Numbered from the stretch's first letter, positions 20,186 through 32,218 are shown. The stretch is DNA of 64,000 nt from Ypsolopha sequella (GCA_934047225.1 OW204000.1:17936001-18000000), one strand, 5' to 3'. Notes: generated by a model from the letters alone, not told the origin. Numbers and translations are program-made.

Positions 20186-21201
20186 TATGGAAAAAAGCCG
20201 TCATATTACATATCAATAGGAAATAATACATTATTGACTAGGCCGGCGACTCGGCAAGTGCGAAAAAATTTGCAACGGCAGATTTGGAGAAATCGAGAAA
20301 TTTCGAGGAAAGAAAAATTCTGTGATGGTACTTGTTTTATACAGTGGTAATTTTTCCCAATAAATTTTTGGGAAGATATTTAGCATGTATACGTATATAC
20401 TGGTCATAATTAAAAACTATATACTATATTCCAGATAGGATAGGATTAGAAAGAATTTGGTTTTTAGAAAGATAAGATAATCTAATAAAGCCTATATAAA
20501 CCAAAATATATATAATAATAGAAGGCTGTTTTTGTCTGCTGCGTAATTGTAATTTCTTAAATTCAGTATATTATTGTATAATGTGAATTGAATGTGAATA
20601 TATAATGTATAATTCGAAACCCTGCTTCATTTTTATAATGTTATTTTAAATGGAACAACATTTTGAAATGTGCCTAAAATATTATGTGGATTTACTTTTT
20701 TTTATCATATATCATATATTGTCAGTGGAACAATAGTGGAGTTATTTGGTGGAAAGATTGTTCCCTTCTTACGACAAACAAATGTTTTTCACCACAGTTA
20801 GAGTCATCCATCATAAAGTATGTTTTAAGATGTGAACGATAAGCCAGGGGGCTTCTGGCTTACACTACATGTTGTAGTGTACCTTAGGCACCATATAAAG
20901 GGCACCCTGTATTTCACGCATTGACATACGAACCATGGACCTCGGGTCTAGTACAAGATTTAAGAAAAAAGTGTCCTTAGTGAAGTGTCAAAATATTAAG
21001 AAACAAAACATTTTAATTTGAATCGTATGTCATTGCTGCATGGCTCAATTTTGATTGACGTGAGATTGACACACTCTGTTTAGTTTTCAATGGTTTTGAC
21101 ACTCTTTTGGTTCGGACACTTTTGACCGCAGATCTGATATCTACTTGTTAGTACGTCAATGACTGCACGTCACAGATTTGTCAGTGTAGGTATATGTCGT
21201 A
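20186..21201. other. No gene recognised
   Basis: Mostly AT-rich; between 20870 and 21190 are several short words such as TGGACCTCGGGTCTAGTA and GACACTCTTTTGGTTCGGAC that look like decayed repeat sequence but have no partner in this window. No supported exon. Confidence 0.4.
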
Positions 21202-21563
21202 GGCAAATAGTAAAATTCGGTATTTTACAAACGGCGTTCTCAGTTTCTAAACGCTCGCTATTTTGCTATTTGACGAATCTTTGCCATATAGTAGAATTCG
21301 GCATTTTATAATTTGACTCGGCATATAGCAATTCGGTTAAAACTATGGACGGTGGCCTCGCTATGCTCCGTTTCGCTCGGCTCCCAATATATACTCGTCG
21401 TCGCACCTAGTTTTCACTGTTTGGTGAAAGACTTTCAATTTCGGCTTCTTAGAAAATGACGAAGTCATTTTACAAACAGCTGGCAAGGAAGGCAAATTGC
21501 AAAACAGCAATCGTTTAGAAATTGACGACGCCGTTTGTAAAATGCCGAATCTTACTATTTGCC
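21202..21563. mobile_element. MITE with GGCAAATAGTAAAATTCGG termini
   Basis: Inverted arms of about 85 bp: GGCAAATAGTAAAATTCGGT and, reversed from the right, GGCAAATAGTAAGATTCGGC. The middle holds GCTCCGTTTCGCTCGGCTCC and CTCGTCGTCGCACCTA, words shared with the element at 61836-62195. A lone left end recurs at 49285-49320. Confidence 0.7.
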
Positions 21564-21572
21564 TGCCACATA

Positions 21573-21702
21573 TCGTCGCCTTAGAGTGAAAACCTCGGAT
21601 GGCAAATTATACGAAAATAGTTTTTTTATTGTTTTATATTTATTAATCCTCGTATGAAGTTCATTAAAACGTCCTTACGAGGTTTTCACTCTAAGACGAC
21701 GA
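21573..21702. mobile_element. 130-bp hairpin MITE, first of a pair
   Basis: Arms TCGTCGCCTTAGAGTGAAAA and TTTTCACTCTAAGACGACGA (about 25 bp inverted, including CCTCG/CGAGG) around an AT-rich core. Followed immediately by a second copy. Confidence 0.75.
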
Positions 21703-21829
21703 TCGGCGCCTTAGAGTGAAAACCCCGGATGGCAAAATTATAAATATTTTCATTATTTTTTATTCATTATACCTCGTATAAAATTTAACACACATAACGC
21801 CCTAACTAGGTTTTCACTCTAAGACGACA
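21703..21829. mobile_element. 127-bp hairpin MITE, second of a pair
   Basis: CGCCTTAGAGTGAAAACCCC to GGTTTTCACTCTAAGACGAC; diverged from the first copy mainly in the core. Direct head-to-tail placement suggests tandem duplication or insertion of one beside the other. Confidence 0.75.
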
Positions 21830-22320
21830 ATATGCAATACAGTGTGTAGTAACACTGTTGCGTTTTGATTAGGTAAAATTGAAATTGACGTCATTCCTAT
21901 AACAATACTCGTACCATTAGCACGCAATAACTGATTCATATTTTAAAGATAAAAGGTTTTTTTTTTTTTGAGTTGATCTTTTTTGCTGTCGCCTTTTGGC
22001 CTTTTCAGCTTTACCTTGAAGAGGGGGACAGAGAGTACCCAACCTCTGTAAAAGTTTATTTATTTATTTTTGTTTTTAAAGGTCCTTTAAAAGTCTATTT
22101 AAAGAGTCTGAAAGAGTCTTATTTAAAAGTCTATGAGTCTATTGTTTTTATTTGTTTATTCGTGTGCCCCGAGGGGGGGTGTGGACGAAATTTGTTTATT
22201 CGTGTGCCCCGAGGGGGGGTGTGGACGAAAGATAAAAGGCAATTACTATTGAATAATTATTGCTTTTGTAAATAAACAGCTGTAGCTCAGGTTTCCTTCC
22301 TGGAAAACTAGAGACAATAA
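21830..22320. other. No gene; contains a perfect 40-bp tandem duplication
   Basis: The interval 22151-22230 is two identical 40-bp units (start TTTGTTTATTCGTGTGCCCC, including a run of seven G). It makes an open frame at 21973-22275 look coding-like; I see no domain and treat that frame as chance. Confidence 0.6.
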
Positions 22321-22690
22321 TTTTTAGTGTTCCGTACTCAAAGGGCAAAATGGAGTCCTACGCTGTCCGTTTGTCTGCATGTCTGTCTGTCTGCCTGTCT
22401 CTCCGTCCGTTTGTCACGGGTCTCTATCTCTTAGACGGAATGACACAGAGACCTGAAATATTGATATGTTGTGTAACCGAATAATATTGATTCAAAAATG
22501 TACCTAATTAAATTGTTTTTCATGGGGGGCTTCATACATGAAAATGGAGCCGAAAAAGAATAATAAAAAAAATCTTACCCAAGCATGTGGGGTGCATTGT
22601 CTAAAAGCTCATTAAGCAGGGTGAAAATGTTTTTTTTTTTATCTTCAAAAATTAGAAAATCACGGAATCCTGAATCCGAATATTTTGGGA
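22321..22690 (+). repeat. GGTTCCGTA-type repeat, 5' part
   Basis: TTTTTAGTGTTCCGTACTCA, then a GTCTGTCTGTCTGCCTGTCT tract and TTTGTCACGGGTCTCTATC, as expected for the left third of this lepidopteran family. The typical CGAGTCCGACTCGC end is missing. Confidence 0.65.
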
Positions 22691-22840
22691 GGAGCCTAGT
22701 TTCCACTATATACAAGGAAACTTTCTGTGGGAACTAGTGTTTTTATAATTGATGTAAATAATAAAAAAAAAAAAAAATCATTTTCATTTCATTTCCTGAT
22801 CAGGAAACCCGGTCAAGAAACCGGATTTGTGCGGCCGCCC

Positions 22841-23281
22841 TTAAGGCGCTACGGAAAAAAAATTGACACTTTTAGAACTTCTATATCTACTTCGGTAAAT
22901 AATGTATAATTTTGATAAAATAGTATATAATATTTTTATAATATAATATTTTTGGAATCTTTCTCTAGGGATCTGTTAAAACAGAAACGCGATTGGAGAA
23001 TTTCGGCTGGATAGAAATATTTATTGAAATAAGGTCTTTTTCGACACCAATTCTCCTGGTTCAATTTAGAATGACATATGTACTGCAATTATAATTTATT
23101 AGATGGGTTTTAACGGTATCTAGGACCTGGTTAAACGAAATTTTGATAGCATTTTTAGTACATTTTATATTAATAGAAAACCGACTTTTTGCTACTTTTC
23201 CACGAATCCGTCCCTCTCGCACTGAGGGTTTTTTCGCATATGGAGTAACAGGGACGCTAATACTTTTACATATCGCCTTAA
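22841..23281 (+). mobile_element. RepB copy 1 (TTAA-flanked)
   Basis: 441 bp from TTAAGGCGCTACGGAAAAAA to TTTTACATATCGCCTTAA. RepB is a relative of RepA: both share CTCTCGCACTGA.., an AGATGGGTTTTAAC / AGGTGTGTTTCAAC block, and a TTTCTATCGAG-type word. Copies: 38193-41457 and 50119-50747 (both inverted and interrupted) and 52402-52819. Confidence 0.75.
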
Positions 23282-23395
23282 AAGATAAAAGACAGGAAGG
23301 GCTTTTGTGAGTTTTATCTGTCCGTATTGTCATCCCAACTATTGCTCCGATAACTGTATCTGCCTTTCGTCGTCCCATGAGCATAAACATAATTT

Positions 23396-24050
23396 GGGCA
23401 AGTACGAATCGGACTCGCGCACAAAGGGTTCCGTACCATCACGACTAAGGGGTCATCTCGGCCACATAAAACTCAGACGCGTGGCTGAGTTGACACCTTT
23501 CGATTAAATCAATTTTATTGGGGGTCAACTCGGCTTCACATACAAAGTACAGTCAATCTAAGAAAGCATTGGATCCAAATACCTACTATAAAACTTCGAA
23601 TATATTGTTGATTATTTTTAGGTTTAATTTATATAACACATACAAAACGTTTATTTTTTCATTTGTTTAGTTATAGAGATAATAAGTGCCATATGCTTAA
23701 AACTTTGTTATACCTATTGGTGATTAGATTAATTACGGTTAGGTATAGTATTAATTCATATTTTTTAGATGTTGATTTTTATAATATATACCTATTTATA
23801 TATTGTTATTTTGTTTTATTTTGAAGCCACGTCGTTATTTGTCTTAAGAATTTAAATCATATTACATTTTTAAGGACTTCTTGTGTTGACTGTACATAAC
23901 TACCTCAAATTTTCACTGTCGGCCGAGTTGACCCCCAATAAAATTGATTTAATCGAAAGGTGTCAACTCGGACATGCGTCCGAGTTTTATGTGGCCGAGA
24001 TGACCCCTTAGTCACCATCACACAGTACGGGTACAGAACCCTAAAAATAT
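23396..24050 (-). repeat. Deleted GGTTCCGTA-type repeat, split by a MITE
   Basis: On the left, GTACGAATCGGACTCGCGCA then CAAAGGGTTCCGTACCATC; on the right, GGGTACAGAACCCTAAAAAT. Read together on the minus strand these are the two ends of the family joined after an internal deletion, now separated by the element at 23448-24008. Confidence 0.65.
23448..24008. mobile_element. 561-bp MITE with about 85-bp inverted repeats and TA target
   Basis: Left arm AGGGGTCATCTCGGCCACAT.. GGTCAACTCGGC; right arm its inverse ending ATGTGGCCGAGATGACCCCT. TA at 23446-23447 and 24009-24010. The arms share CACCTTTCGATTAAATCAAT. The core is AT-rich without coding capacity. It sits inside an older GGTTCCGTA-type repeat. 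Confidence 0.8.
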
Positions 24051-24179
24051 TATGGTAAGTAAAATAACATGTAGATGCCAAAGCAAAATCAAAACGACAA
24101 AAACAAGGCGCTAAAATGGTAGCTCCTGACAATAACTTCGCGGCTCCCGCTAAGAACGGAATCCTTATATTATTTCTGT

Positions 24180-24665
24180 AATATGAAATGTAATGAAATG
24201 AATTATGAAATGAAATGAAATAATCTTTAAATAATCACCTTTTACCTATTACTAGTTTTTTATTTTTATTTTGTTGGTTATTGATAGAGAAAAATGTATG
24301 CACTGTGAAAATTTCAACTGGCTGAAGCTATAGACCGCTGTTGACAGATGGACAGACAGACAGCGGAAGCTTAGGAATAGGGTCCATGTAATATGAAATG
24401 AAATGAAATATGAAATAATCTTTACGTAATCAATCACCTATTACCATGTTTTTTTATATTTTTCAGTCCTATTGTTTCGAAAATAAGGGGACATGATAAC
24501 GATAAAAATTCAACTTTTTCGAGGTTTTTTGCATTGGGTTTAGTTTTCTATTTTTATTTTGTTGTTTATTGATAGAGAAAAATGTACGCACCGTGAAAAT
24601 TTCAATTGGCTGAAGCTATAGACAGACGGACAGACAGACAGCGGAAGCTTGGGAATAGGGTCCAG
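24180..24665 (+). repeat. Imperfect direct duplication (about 210 and 275 bp)
   Basis: Both units begin with an ATGAA-rich simple stretch (24180, 24390), then AATAATCTTTA, and later share TTATTGATAGAGAAAAATGT, GCTGAAGCTATAGAC and GACAGACAGCGGAAGCTT. Unit 2 has about 75 extra bases (around 24455-24530). The CAGACAGACAGCGGAAGC piece resembles the interior of the GGTTCCGTA family. Confidence 0.7.
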
Positions 24666-25246
24666 CTAACAATGGTCCTTTTGTTGTGACGTCCTAGTCT
24701 TGGAATTCCTTAAAAAATATTGATATTTTTATCCTGCAATATGGGTTCCGTTGATGAAAATTTACCATAATTTAAATTTGGTGTGTGTAAAATAAAAATT
24801 AAGGTTGACCCAGGCCCAGGGGGATCATGACCCCATGACTCACCCCTGGATCCGCCCTTGCTTGCCGCCTAATTTAAAACAAAAGTTATTTCTTTATCAT
24901 CAAGTAAAACGTACTACGGTGTGAGGTTATGAGCATTTTACTGATATAACAAAATATAAAGAACTATTAAGGATCCCTAAAGCGTCCCTATTGACATTGA
25001 CCCCTAGGACTGTTCAAAGTGGCTCGAAGTCTGCAGGCGCGGCAAAGAGACCACATGAAATAAAATAAATACTTGATAGCAGCGGTGGTGACTCATACCA
25101 TTCGGAACGTAGTCGGTACAGCCGCACCGGCCGACCGTAGCCTTCTCATCAGCCAGTACGCTTCCACCGAGGAACGAGACCGGTCGAAGCCATTGAATCG
25201 TGATTTTAAATTTAGAACTTACCGCTGATCGAATTCGGAAAGGTAG
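24666..25246. other. No gene recognised
   Basis: AT-rich to about 25000, then rising GC. A minus-strand frame spans part of the right side but is discussed with the candidate exon that follows. Confidence 0.4.
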
Positions 25247-25482
25247 CCCGGCGATACTCTTTGTTCGAAATTCAAAACTGACAGTGACGGGTTCTTTCAA
25301 TACGACCCAAGGGATTGCCCCTCGAATTATGAGCAAGTTTTCCAAGTGCCTGTGGGACAATACAGAATTCAATGCCATGGAGAGCTGTTACAAGTTATAC
25401 ACTTGGGTGAACGATGCCCTGCTCATGCTCCTTCTTCAGTTCCTATGGAAAATGAGCCAGATCTCAGACTACTTCAAGGAAA
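25247..25482 (+). CDS. Candidate internal exon of an unknown gene
   Basis: After a stop at 25244-25246 one plus-strand frame is open through FFQYDPRDCPSNYEQVFQVP and VGQYRIQCHGELLQVIHLGE to ..NEPDLRLLQGK. It then meets AAAA/GTAAGT, a consensus 5' splice site at 25483 in phase 0. Composition (several Cys, high first-position G) looks coding. The 3' splice site is not clear; AG at 25283-25284 is possible. A competing minus-strand reading also exists: AG at about 25350 and GTAAGT at about 25217, encoding FEFRTKSIAGLPFRIRSA. I cannot decide which strand is real and recognise no family with confidence. Confidence 0.3.
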
Positions 25483-25539
25483 AGTAAGTTTTTATCAGCG
25501 ATATATATTATCAATCTTTTATTTATCAGCTTCGTGAAA

Positions 25540-26094
25540 CTGAAACTGGGCAGAGTCAATTTATTTATAGATTCTGTATTGTGTAAAGTACCTACTTTTG
25601 TTTTGATTTATCTTTGTATTTGCCTGGCTTACTTCTTGTTGTTTTTTATCAGTCTACCCGAAATAGGTCATTTTCTGTATTCAATCCATGCTCTTTAAAT
25701 AAACTTCGCACCGCACGTATGTTTTTTTTAAATAATAATAATTTATTAAAATGCCTTTATGTCCATAAATTTATGCATAAACAAGAAAATCTTGTTTTCC
25801 CTATATCAGGTATTCAAACATTCATACAAATAACATAATATACCTACCTGCATAATGAGGTGTTTTGATCATCAACAATCGTCACACAAAGGCATCATCA
25901 TCAACCTACCTGACCAACCTAATGATGACCTTTAAGCTTATTTACAGTTTGTTATAGTTGCACTCAGCACTTAAGCACGGTTATCCATAAGCCATAACGT
26001 GACAGACCTGGAACTGGCTTGGTCATCTTCAATTTACGGTCTACATAATGTCAAAATAGTTGGCAAGAATGGCAAGTCTATGACTAAAGCGTCA
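25540..26094. other. No gene recognised
   Basis: AT-rich DNA following the candidate exon; no splice-bounded frame or shared repeat. Confidence 0.4.
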
Positions 26095-26102
26095 ATCCGC
26101 AT

Positions 26103-26802
26103 TAGGAATGCAATCTTGCACCTTAATGTCAATCTTGGTATTTACAAGAATTAAAAAAATCAATCTCGCAAGATCTCGGTATTAGTCTTGCACTAATGAA
26201 AATTCTTTCGAAAAAATATAGTTTCAACCACGGGTTAATAAAACAATTAAAACAAGATATCAATCCAATTAAAGGATGTATTTTAACATACTTATTCTAC
26301 TGATCATACAGAAAAACTGCCCCAAAGAAACATACCAGCGCAAACGAAAAAATAAATACTTCTTTCCGCAATATCTTTGAAAACAGACTGTGATTAGTGT
26401 GAATGTTGTATGGGAATGTGTTTTTTTTTTCATTTGCTTTGTTATGTTTCTTTGGAAAATTTGTTAAGTGTGAACACAAGAGTAGAGTATGATTTTATTT
26501 AAAGATAGCGTGTGTTTTACTTTAAATAGCCCATAGGCTAGCCCAGCCGCAGACAAGGTATATTTCTTATTCCATGTTCGTATTCATCAATTTCAACAAA
26601 ATGATGTTGATGATTCTGATGCAAAATGCAGTTATTGTCTTCTCGACCCAGCAAATCTAAAGCTTTATCTTTTTTTTTATTCTGGTGTCGTCAACGCCCT
26701 GCATCTGTACTATGCGCTGCCGCTTGATCTCGCAAATCTTGCGAGATCTCGCACTGCTAAATATATGTGCGAGATCTCGGTATACCGAGATTGCATTCCC
26801 TA
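26103..26802. mobile_element. hAT-type non-autonomous element, perfect 8-bp target duplication
   Basis: 700 bp beginning TAGGAATGCAATCTTG and ending with the inverse of TAGGGAATGCAATCTCGG. ATCCGCAT is duplicated at 26095-26102 and 26803-26810. Subterminal regions repeat CGAGATCTCG / CTTGCGAGATCTCGC words, possible transposase binding sites. TAGGG-type end plus an 8-bp duplication points to hAT. No transposase is encoded; short frames within are chance. Confidence 0.85.
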
Positions 26803-27084
26803 ATCCGCATTACCTCCCCGATCTGGTACCCGTATCGCGTCGGTCGATAAAAAGAGTGTGCTCGATACCTGAGATCATGAATCCGCTGATTTCCTCCTTC
26901 TCACGTAATCACGTTGTCTAGGGATATCAATATTCGATATTGGTTTGTACAATGTAAACGTACAATTATTCACGACACTGCGTACATCGATATTGGATAT
27001 CGACTGATCGAAGCTGAGTGATCGTGACACCTCCGGTAGGTACTCCGATATCGAACCGGATAATGAATTTTTTTATTCTTCAGT

Positions 27085-27232
27085 GTAGGTCAGTACCTAT
27101 TTTGAGATTCCACTTTCAATTAGTTAGTTTTTTCCAATCATACTCAAAAGCCATACAGCCAAAATTGAGTATGACTGGAGAAAACTAACAAATTGAAAGT
27201 GGAATCTCAAAATGGACTCCCTGTATATTTTG
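27085..27232. mobile_element. About 148-bp hairpin MITE
   Basis: Arms TTTTGAGATTCCACTTTCAA and TTGAAAGTGGAATCTCAAAA are perfect inverses; beyond them GTTAGTTTTTTCCAATCATA pairs with TATGACTGGAGAAAACTAAC. The right end reads ACTCCCTGTAT, the left end is more decayed. Confidence 0.75.
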
Positions 27233-28592
27233 TAGATATTTTAATTAAAGCCTTGGACTTTAAACATGACACAATAATTTTCATTTATCTGACCGATTAT
27301 CTGATATCTGACAATGTCATTTATCAGTAATAAAATATTGAGATATTATATCTAGGTATTTTATTATGACTACATAAAATAATATCAATGAAAGGGTTAA
27401 GCTTCAGGTGTATTTCAACAGTCAAAGCGGCAACCCGTATTTTTAAACAACAACAAATTCCGGTCATTGAATTGTTTGTCAACAATGAATAACCCTACAG
27501 TGTGAACCACGAAAAAAAACCTCTCTTAAAGACTTTAATGCATTGCAATAAAAACTTAAATGGCTTGTCTAATGTAGTGATCGATCATCGGTATTGATGA
27601 CAGAACATTTTTGGCATGTTCACATCTGGTTTTAATTGTTTTTACTACACACAGTTTCCTCTACACACGTACGTATGTCAAGAATTTTTCATTTAATTAT
27701 TTTACTTATTACACTTTTGAACATTTACGTAAAAAGTATTAAACTAAGAAAAAAATCATTAAACTACTTAATTGCTAATAGCAATATCTTCCAGGCAAAC
27801 TTAGGGTGAAAGAAACATAATATTAATTGAATTATGCGATTTGAAATTGATTGCGATTGAATGATTGAAAATAATTACATTTTAATTTGTAAGATAAAAA
27901 TAATGAATGGTGATTAAATTTAGTACTTACCTGTTTTACTTAATTATTTACAATTGGTTGAATTTTATTGACGATGGAAGAGAAATTAATCATAATAAAG
28001 TTATTTAAATTCTCTGCGTTTTCCTTTGGATTATCTGATTATTTATTATACATATACATACCTATATTATTTCAATAGTCATTGTGAAATCACACTAATA
28101 ATTCACGTTATCGAAGAATTCTCTTGTCAGGTACGTCATACTTATTAAAAAGATTATTAAAAAAGTTTCGCCTTTAATTTGTTTGCTTTTTAGGTGCATG
28201 TACACCAAACTTCGCTATCAGGCTTTCGTGCTTTCCGGAACCCCAAAATGTTTCAACCAAAGAACTAAATTGTTTCCTTCAGCCGTTGCCCCTAAGTATA
28301 AATGTATTTTGAAATAAATCAAATAAAAAAATAGCATTTATCGACACAATATAAATTATTTTAAACAAATATATCGATTATTTTAAACAAAAACGAAATA
28401 AGTGTTATAATATTATAACCTGATTCAAAAGAGATTGGGATTCAAATGTCCGCCCGCTTTGACTGTACTGTCAGAGGAATAGTCCAAACACACATTGACT
28501 TACCTGACATATTTACGTCACAGTATTTAATTTCTTTTATTTAATTTATATAATTCATTCACAATAAAATTGCATTTGAATTTATTCCCATG
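27233..28592. other. No gene recognised (1.36 kb)
   Basis: AT-rich sequence with no supported exon, tRNA or repeat shared within the window. The longest feature-free stretch here, so a candidate for intron or intergenic DNA of the host. Confidence 0.45.
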
Positions 28593-29036
28593 TACAGTCG
28601 ACAAGATTCCCGCCTGTCCAGTTTCAAAACCTTGTTGCTTGCATGTGGCGGTCTCAGTTAGCCCCGCCTTTTATTTTGTTGACCAATGAAAGTTTATGAG
28701 AGACACTTTTTATGGCGTTTTCGGGTCCATCGTGTGAATGACTATTGGCAGACAAAACTGGCAAGGCGGGGCTAGTGGAAGATGCCGCGAACCACAGCAC
28801 ACAAAACTAGCTTAACCCGTAAGCTCAAAACTGTGTCAATCAGCACAGGTCAGTCAAGGTCATGGCAAACGTTCAGTATAAGCAGTATTTGTATTAGAAA
28901 AAAAAGACGCATTAGATTCTGACAACTACTTTAGGAGATATAGCCAAAAACAAAATTGGCGGGGAAAATTGGCGGGAAAAAGAATCGTCCATAGCTTACG
29001 GGTTAAGGTGGACAGGCGGGAAACTTGTCGACTGTA
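28593..29036. mobile_element. 444-bp MITE, TACAGTCGACAAG termini
   Basis: The 31-bp termini TACAGTCGACAAGATTCCCG and, inverted, TACAGTCGACAAGTTTCCCG differ at one position, with TA as the likely target. The left interior has GTTAGCCCCGCC and the right side GGCGGGGCTAG (28673 against 28764), so a second inverted pair lies inside. Tc1/mariner/pogo-like by the TA-CAG end. Confidence 0.75.
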
Positions 29037-30273
29037 CTATGGGATTTGAGCAATCTACAATATACACATTGGTCTGTATTTCCATGTGCGAAAGATAGTA
29101 AGTAGAGTTGGATACCTCCGGTCGCCATTTCTATTCCCGAGGTCTTTTGTTTCAGGTTATACATAGAAATCCTCAAATGACGCGAACAATTTACTTAAGA
29201 GGGTGCCGAGCAAAATAATCTAAAACGACAGTCACTGTTAAATTGATTTTTTGAATAATATTTCAATGATAAATAAATGAAATATATATTTATTATCACA
29301 GCGAATGTATCTACACTTCCGCCGCAGCGAATATTAAAAATAACTTATGGTATAAGAAACAAATCTATCTAAAGTAGCCCTAAAATTAAAAAAAGGTATT
29401 GGGGTTTTGTTCATTTCAATAACTTAACTGTTGAATTTTGTCTCAACCGCAATTCAAGACAAACGTTATAAGACACAATTGGGCCGTTTAATTTTTTAAA
29501 TTTTGTCTGGTAAATTAAATATGATTTTTTCTGTTAAATTCAATGAATAGGACCACGATAAAAATCGACCACGAGAGAACAAGCGAGGTGTCTAATCGTT
29601 CTACGCTCGGCGCAGCCTTAAGGAAGTCCACAAAATCGGGGAAGTAAGCGTTTGGATGACAAGCTTGCTGTATGACGTCATGAATTTCGTAATAATTTAT
29701 TACTCAAACAAAACAAACCTAAGCTAACGTGATCGCACGCCTGTGAAGTTCGTGCCTGCAACACATTTATTGGAATGCAATTATTCATGTCTCTCCATTT
29801 CGAACTTTATGCTCTTCGGGAGAAGGTTAATTCTTGATAAATACTTAGTTTAGGACTTATGACGTATTGTATATTTATTTAGTCAAGTCAAAACCATTAC
29901 GTAAAATGTTATCGCAGAACTTGTAAAATGGCAAAACAAATTAATTAGTCGCTTATAAAGCTTCGCTATACTTCGGCAAAGGTCGTAGTTTTCGTATTTC
30001 CGCTTTCTAAATCCATGACAGGTAATGCACGCCCGGTCCGCTATAGACAACCAGAATGACACCCATAATTGCTTCCAGCTCAGATTTTTTGCTCATGTTA
30101 TAAAATGACTTTGACCAAAGCAATCTCTTTGTCTCCTAAGTTTCTTCTTCTGAAGATTTCAGAGCTCATTATATCTTTAGTTAGCAGGTCTGTCTGTACA
30201 CGTTTTCAGGCTATGAAAACTGCTGAAAGCTGCGCCTCTTCCCAGGTTCATCCGAAAATGACTTTATTGATAA
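29037..30273. other. No gene recognised
   Basis: About 1.2 kb of AT-rich DNA. No exon with both a plausible frame and splice sites was found, and no copy of the local repeat families. Confidence 0.4.
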
Positions 30274-30681
30274 AGAAGGCGATATGCGAAAAAATAGGGT
30301 GTTTTCTTTTCTGTGTATTTCATGAAATACACGGAAAATTTTAATAAATTTCTGGTACCTATATGATATTCTAGGGTTTTGAAATTGGAAAACGTGTTTG
30401 GATAAATTTTCCTCGATAGAAATAAATGTTAAAATGGGTCTGCAAACACACTTTTTCTCCTCGTTTGACGAATAGGAACCATATACAGAACTCAAACATA
30501 TTTTATTAGGTGCGTTTCAACAATGTCTAGAGATTTGATATTTGAAATTTTGCTAGTTATTTTAGTTTTTTTAATAAAAATATAAAACCAACTTTTTTCC
30601 TTTTCGCCCTGAATGCGCCCCTCTCGCACTGCGCGATTTTTCTCTTGGAGTGACAGTGACAAAAATAAAATTCGCATACGG
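30274..30681 (+). mobile_element. RepA copy, right end lost
   Basis: Starts GAAGGCGATATGCGAAAAAA (TTAA decayed to AAGA) and stops at AAATTCGCATACGG without CGCCTTAA. Contains the GTGTATTTCATGAAATACAC palindrome and the CTCGTTTGACGAATAGGAAC word. A downstream frame to 30865 has no recognisable content. Confidence 0.7.
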
Positions 30682-30890
30682 TATGTTTAATAATTATGAC
30701 ACTTCATTTAAGGAAATTATTCTCGCGTATAAGAAACAGCATGAAAATATTGTTCAAAGTCAAGCTGTTTTTAGACTAAAATTTAGTAAACTTGGTTACT
30801 TCTTTGAAACCACTAATGGCATTTTAATGGTTCTTTCACTTAAATACAAAGAAAATATTGCTTAGAAAAATTATTTATCGATTTTTTTTC

Positions 30891-31065
30891 CGTCCATCGC
30901 ATCGCGTCCATGTGAAAAGTATTATTTTCGCCTATTTTGCGCTATCCGGCAGCGACGTTGTAATGCAGTGCGCGCTGATATGAATGGTATTTCAATATAG
31001 TCTCTGTCGATATTTTGTACCGACACAAGTCGACTCAAGATCGTTGGCCGCTACCTGCCTCTTAA
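30891..31065 (-). repeat. MITE-G2 fragment
   Basis: Reverse complement of the MITE-G left half with about 30 percent visible differences (CACATGGACGC, CGAAAATAATACTTTTC, CGGTACAAAATATCG) and a distinct end TTAAGAGGCAGGTAGCGGCC. It ends at TTAA 31062-31065. The other half is absent. Confidence 0.6.
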
Positions 31066-31410
31066 GGCAATTATTGCCGTCTAAAATCATGGAAACAATA
31101 AATAAAATAATTATGCATTACCTCCAGGGTCTAAATACCAAAAAAAAAGGAAAAATATAATTCTGAAGTGCGTTTTAATTCTGGATAGATTTTAATTTCT
31201 TGAAAAAAAAACATACATCATAATGATGATTAATTTTTGAGTAGCAGATTAATTTTTTAAGGGCTAGTTCCATAGTAAAGTAATCTCTAGTTTACCGCTT
31301 TTCCAACCACTATGGCCAAGTGGTAGTGGGTAGAGCACTCGCCTGCTAACCCAGAGGTCTTGGGTTCAATTCCCGAGTTTATGTTCGGTCTCCGTGCTTC
31401 GGAAAGCACA

Positions 31411-31905
31411 TTAAGGCGTATGACCACGCTAAATAAGCAACTCGATGAGTCTCGGTACAAATATTAACGGAAACGACATTGAAATAATGTTCATTTCAGC
31501 GTGTCTTGAAACGTGGCTGTTACGACAACCACTGCGTCTCCGGCTAGCGCAAAATAGGAGAAAATAATACTTTTCACATGGACGCCATGAACGGAAAAAA
31601 ATTTTTGAACTTAAATTTTTTAGATCTAAAAATTTCCTATAATTTAGTGAAATAATAATTAAAATCGCTTAAGGCATTTGGAAGGAGTAAGAGAATTCTT
31701 GTCTTAATCATGTGAAACTTTCGATGACTTTCGATTTTTTTTGTCAAAACTTACAATAGAAAAACAGTTTATGAAACTTAAAATTTATTTTTGACTCTAT
31801 AATGCCTATCACATATTTTTATGAAAGTTTTTGGACCACCCGTGTGGGGGGAGTAGGCCTTCAAAGACAGGTCCAAATTGCAGTTGGCGTATCCATCCGC
31901 CTTAA
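31411..31905 (+). mobile_element. MITE-G copy 2, inserted at TTAA of the SINE
   Basis: 495 bp from TTAAGGCGTATGACCACGCT to GTATCCATCCGCCTTAA. The SINE reads continuously across one TTAA. It is the longest well-preserved G copy, with CGACAACCACTGCGTCTCCG in the left part that is deleted from copy 1. Confidence 0.75.
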
Positions 31906-31952
31906 GCTGTTGGTCCATTTGTGCCCGAAATACGGCGATAGGTCTCACCATC

Positions 31953-32218
31953 TAGGGTTGCCAGATGGCAAAACCAAAATATCTGGTCAAAATTTCAATA
32001 GATCGAGATTTTAAGTTTATGGTCGGGACAAATACATATTACAAAACAAATAAATATTTTTTATTTTTAAAATTAAACTAATTACAACAAAACACTTTTT
32101 TGCCCGCCGACCGTTGTTATTTGTTATTTTTCGGGACAATTTGTATTTTGTCGGGACTCTGGACATCGTATGAAATGTCGGGGCAATCCCGACGAATATC
32201 GACCATCTAGCAACCCTA
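31953..32218. mobile_element. hAT-type MITE in the SINE
   Basis: 266 bp with termini TAGGGTTGCCAGATGG and, inverted, TAGGGTTGCTAGATGG. Flanks TCACCATC (31945-31952) and TCACCAGC (32219-32226) are an 8-bp duplication with one difference. Subterminal GTCGGGAC words repeat. An open frame covering its right half is not a gene. Confidence 0.8.
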
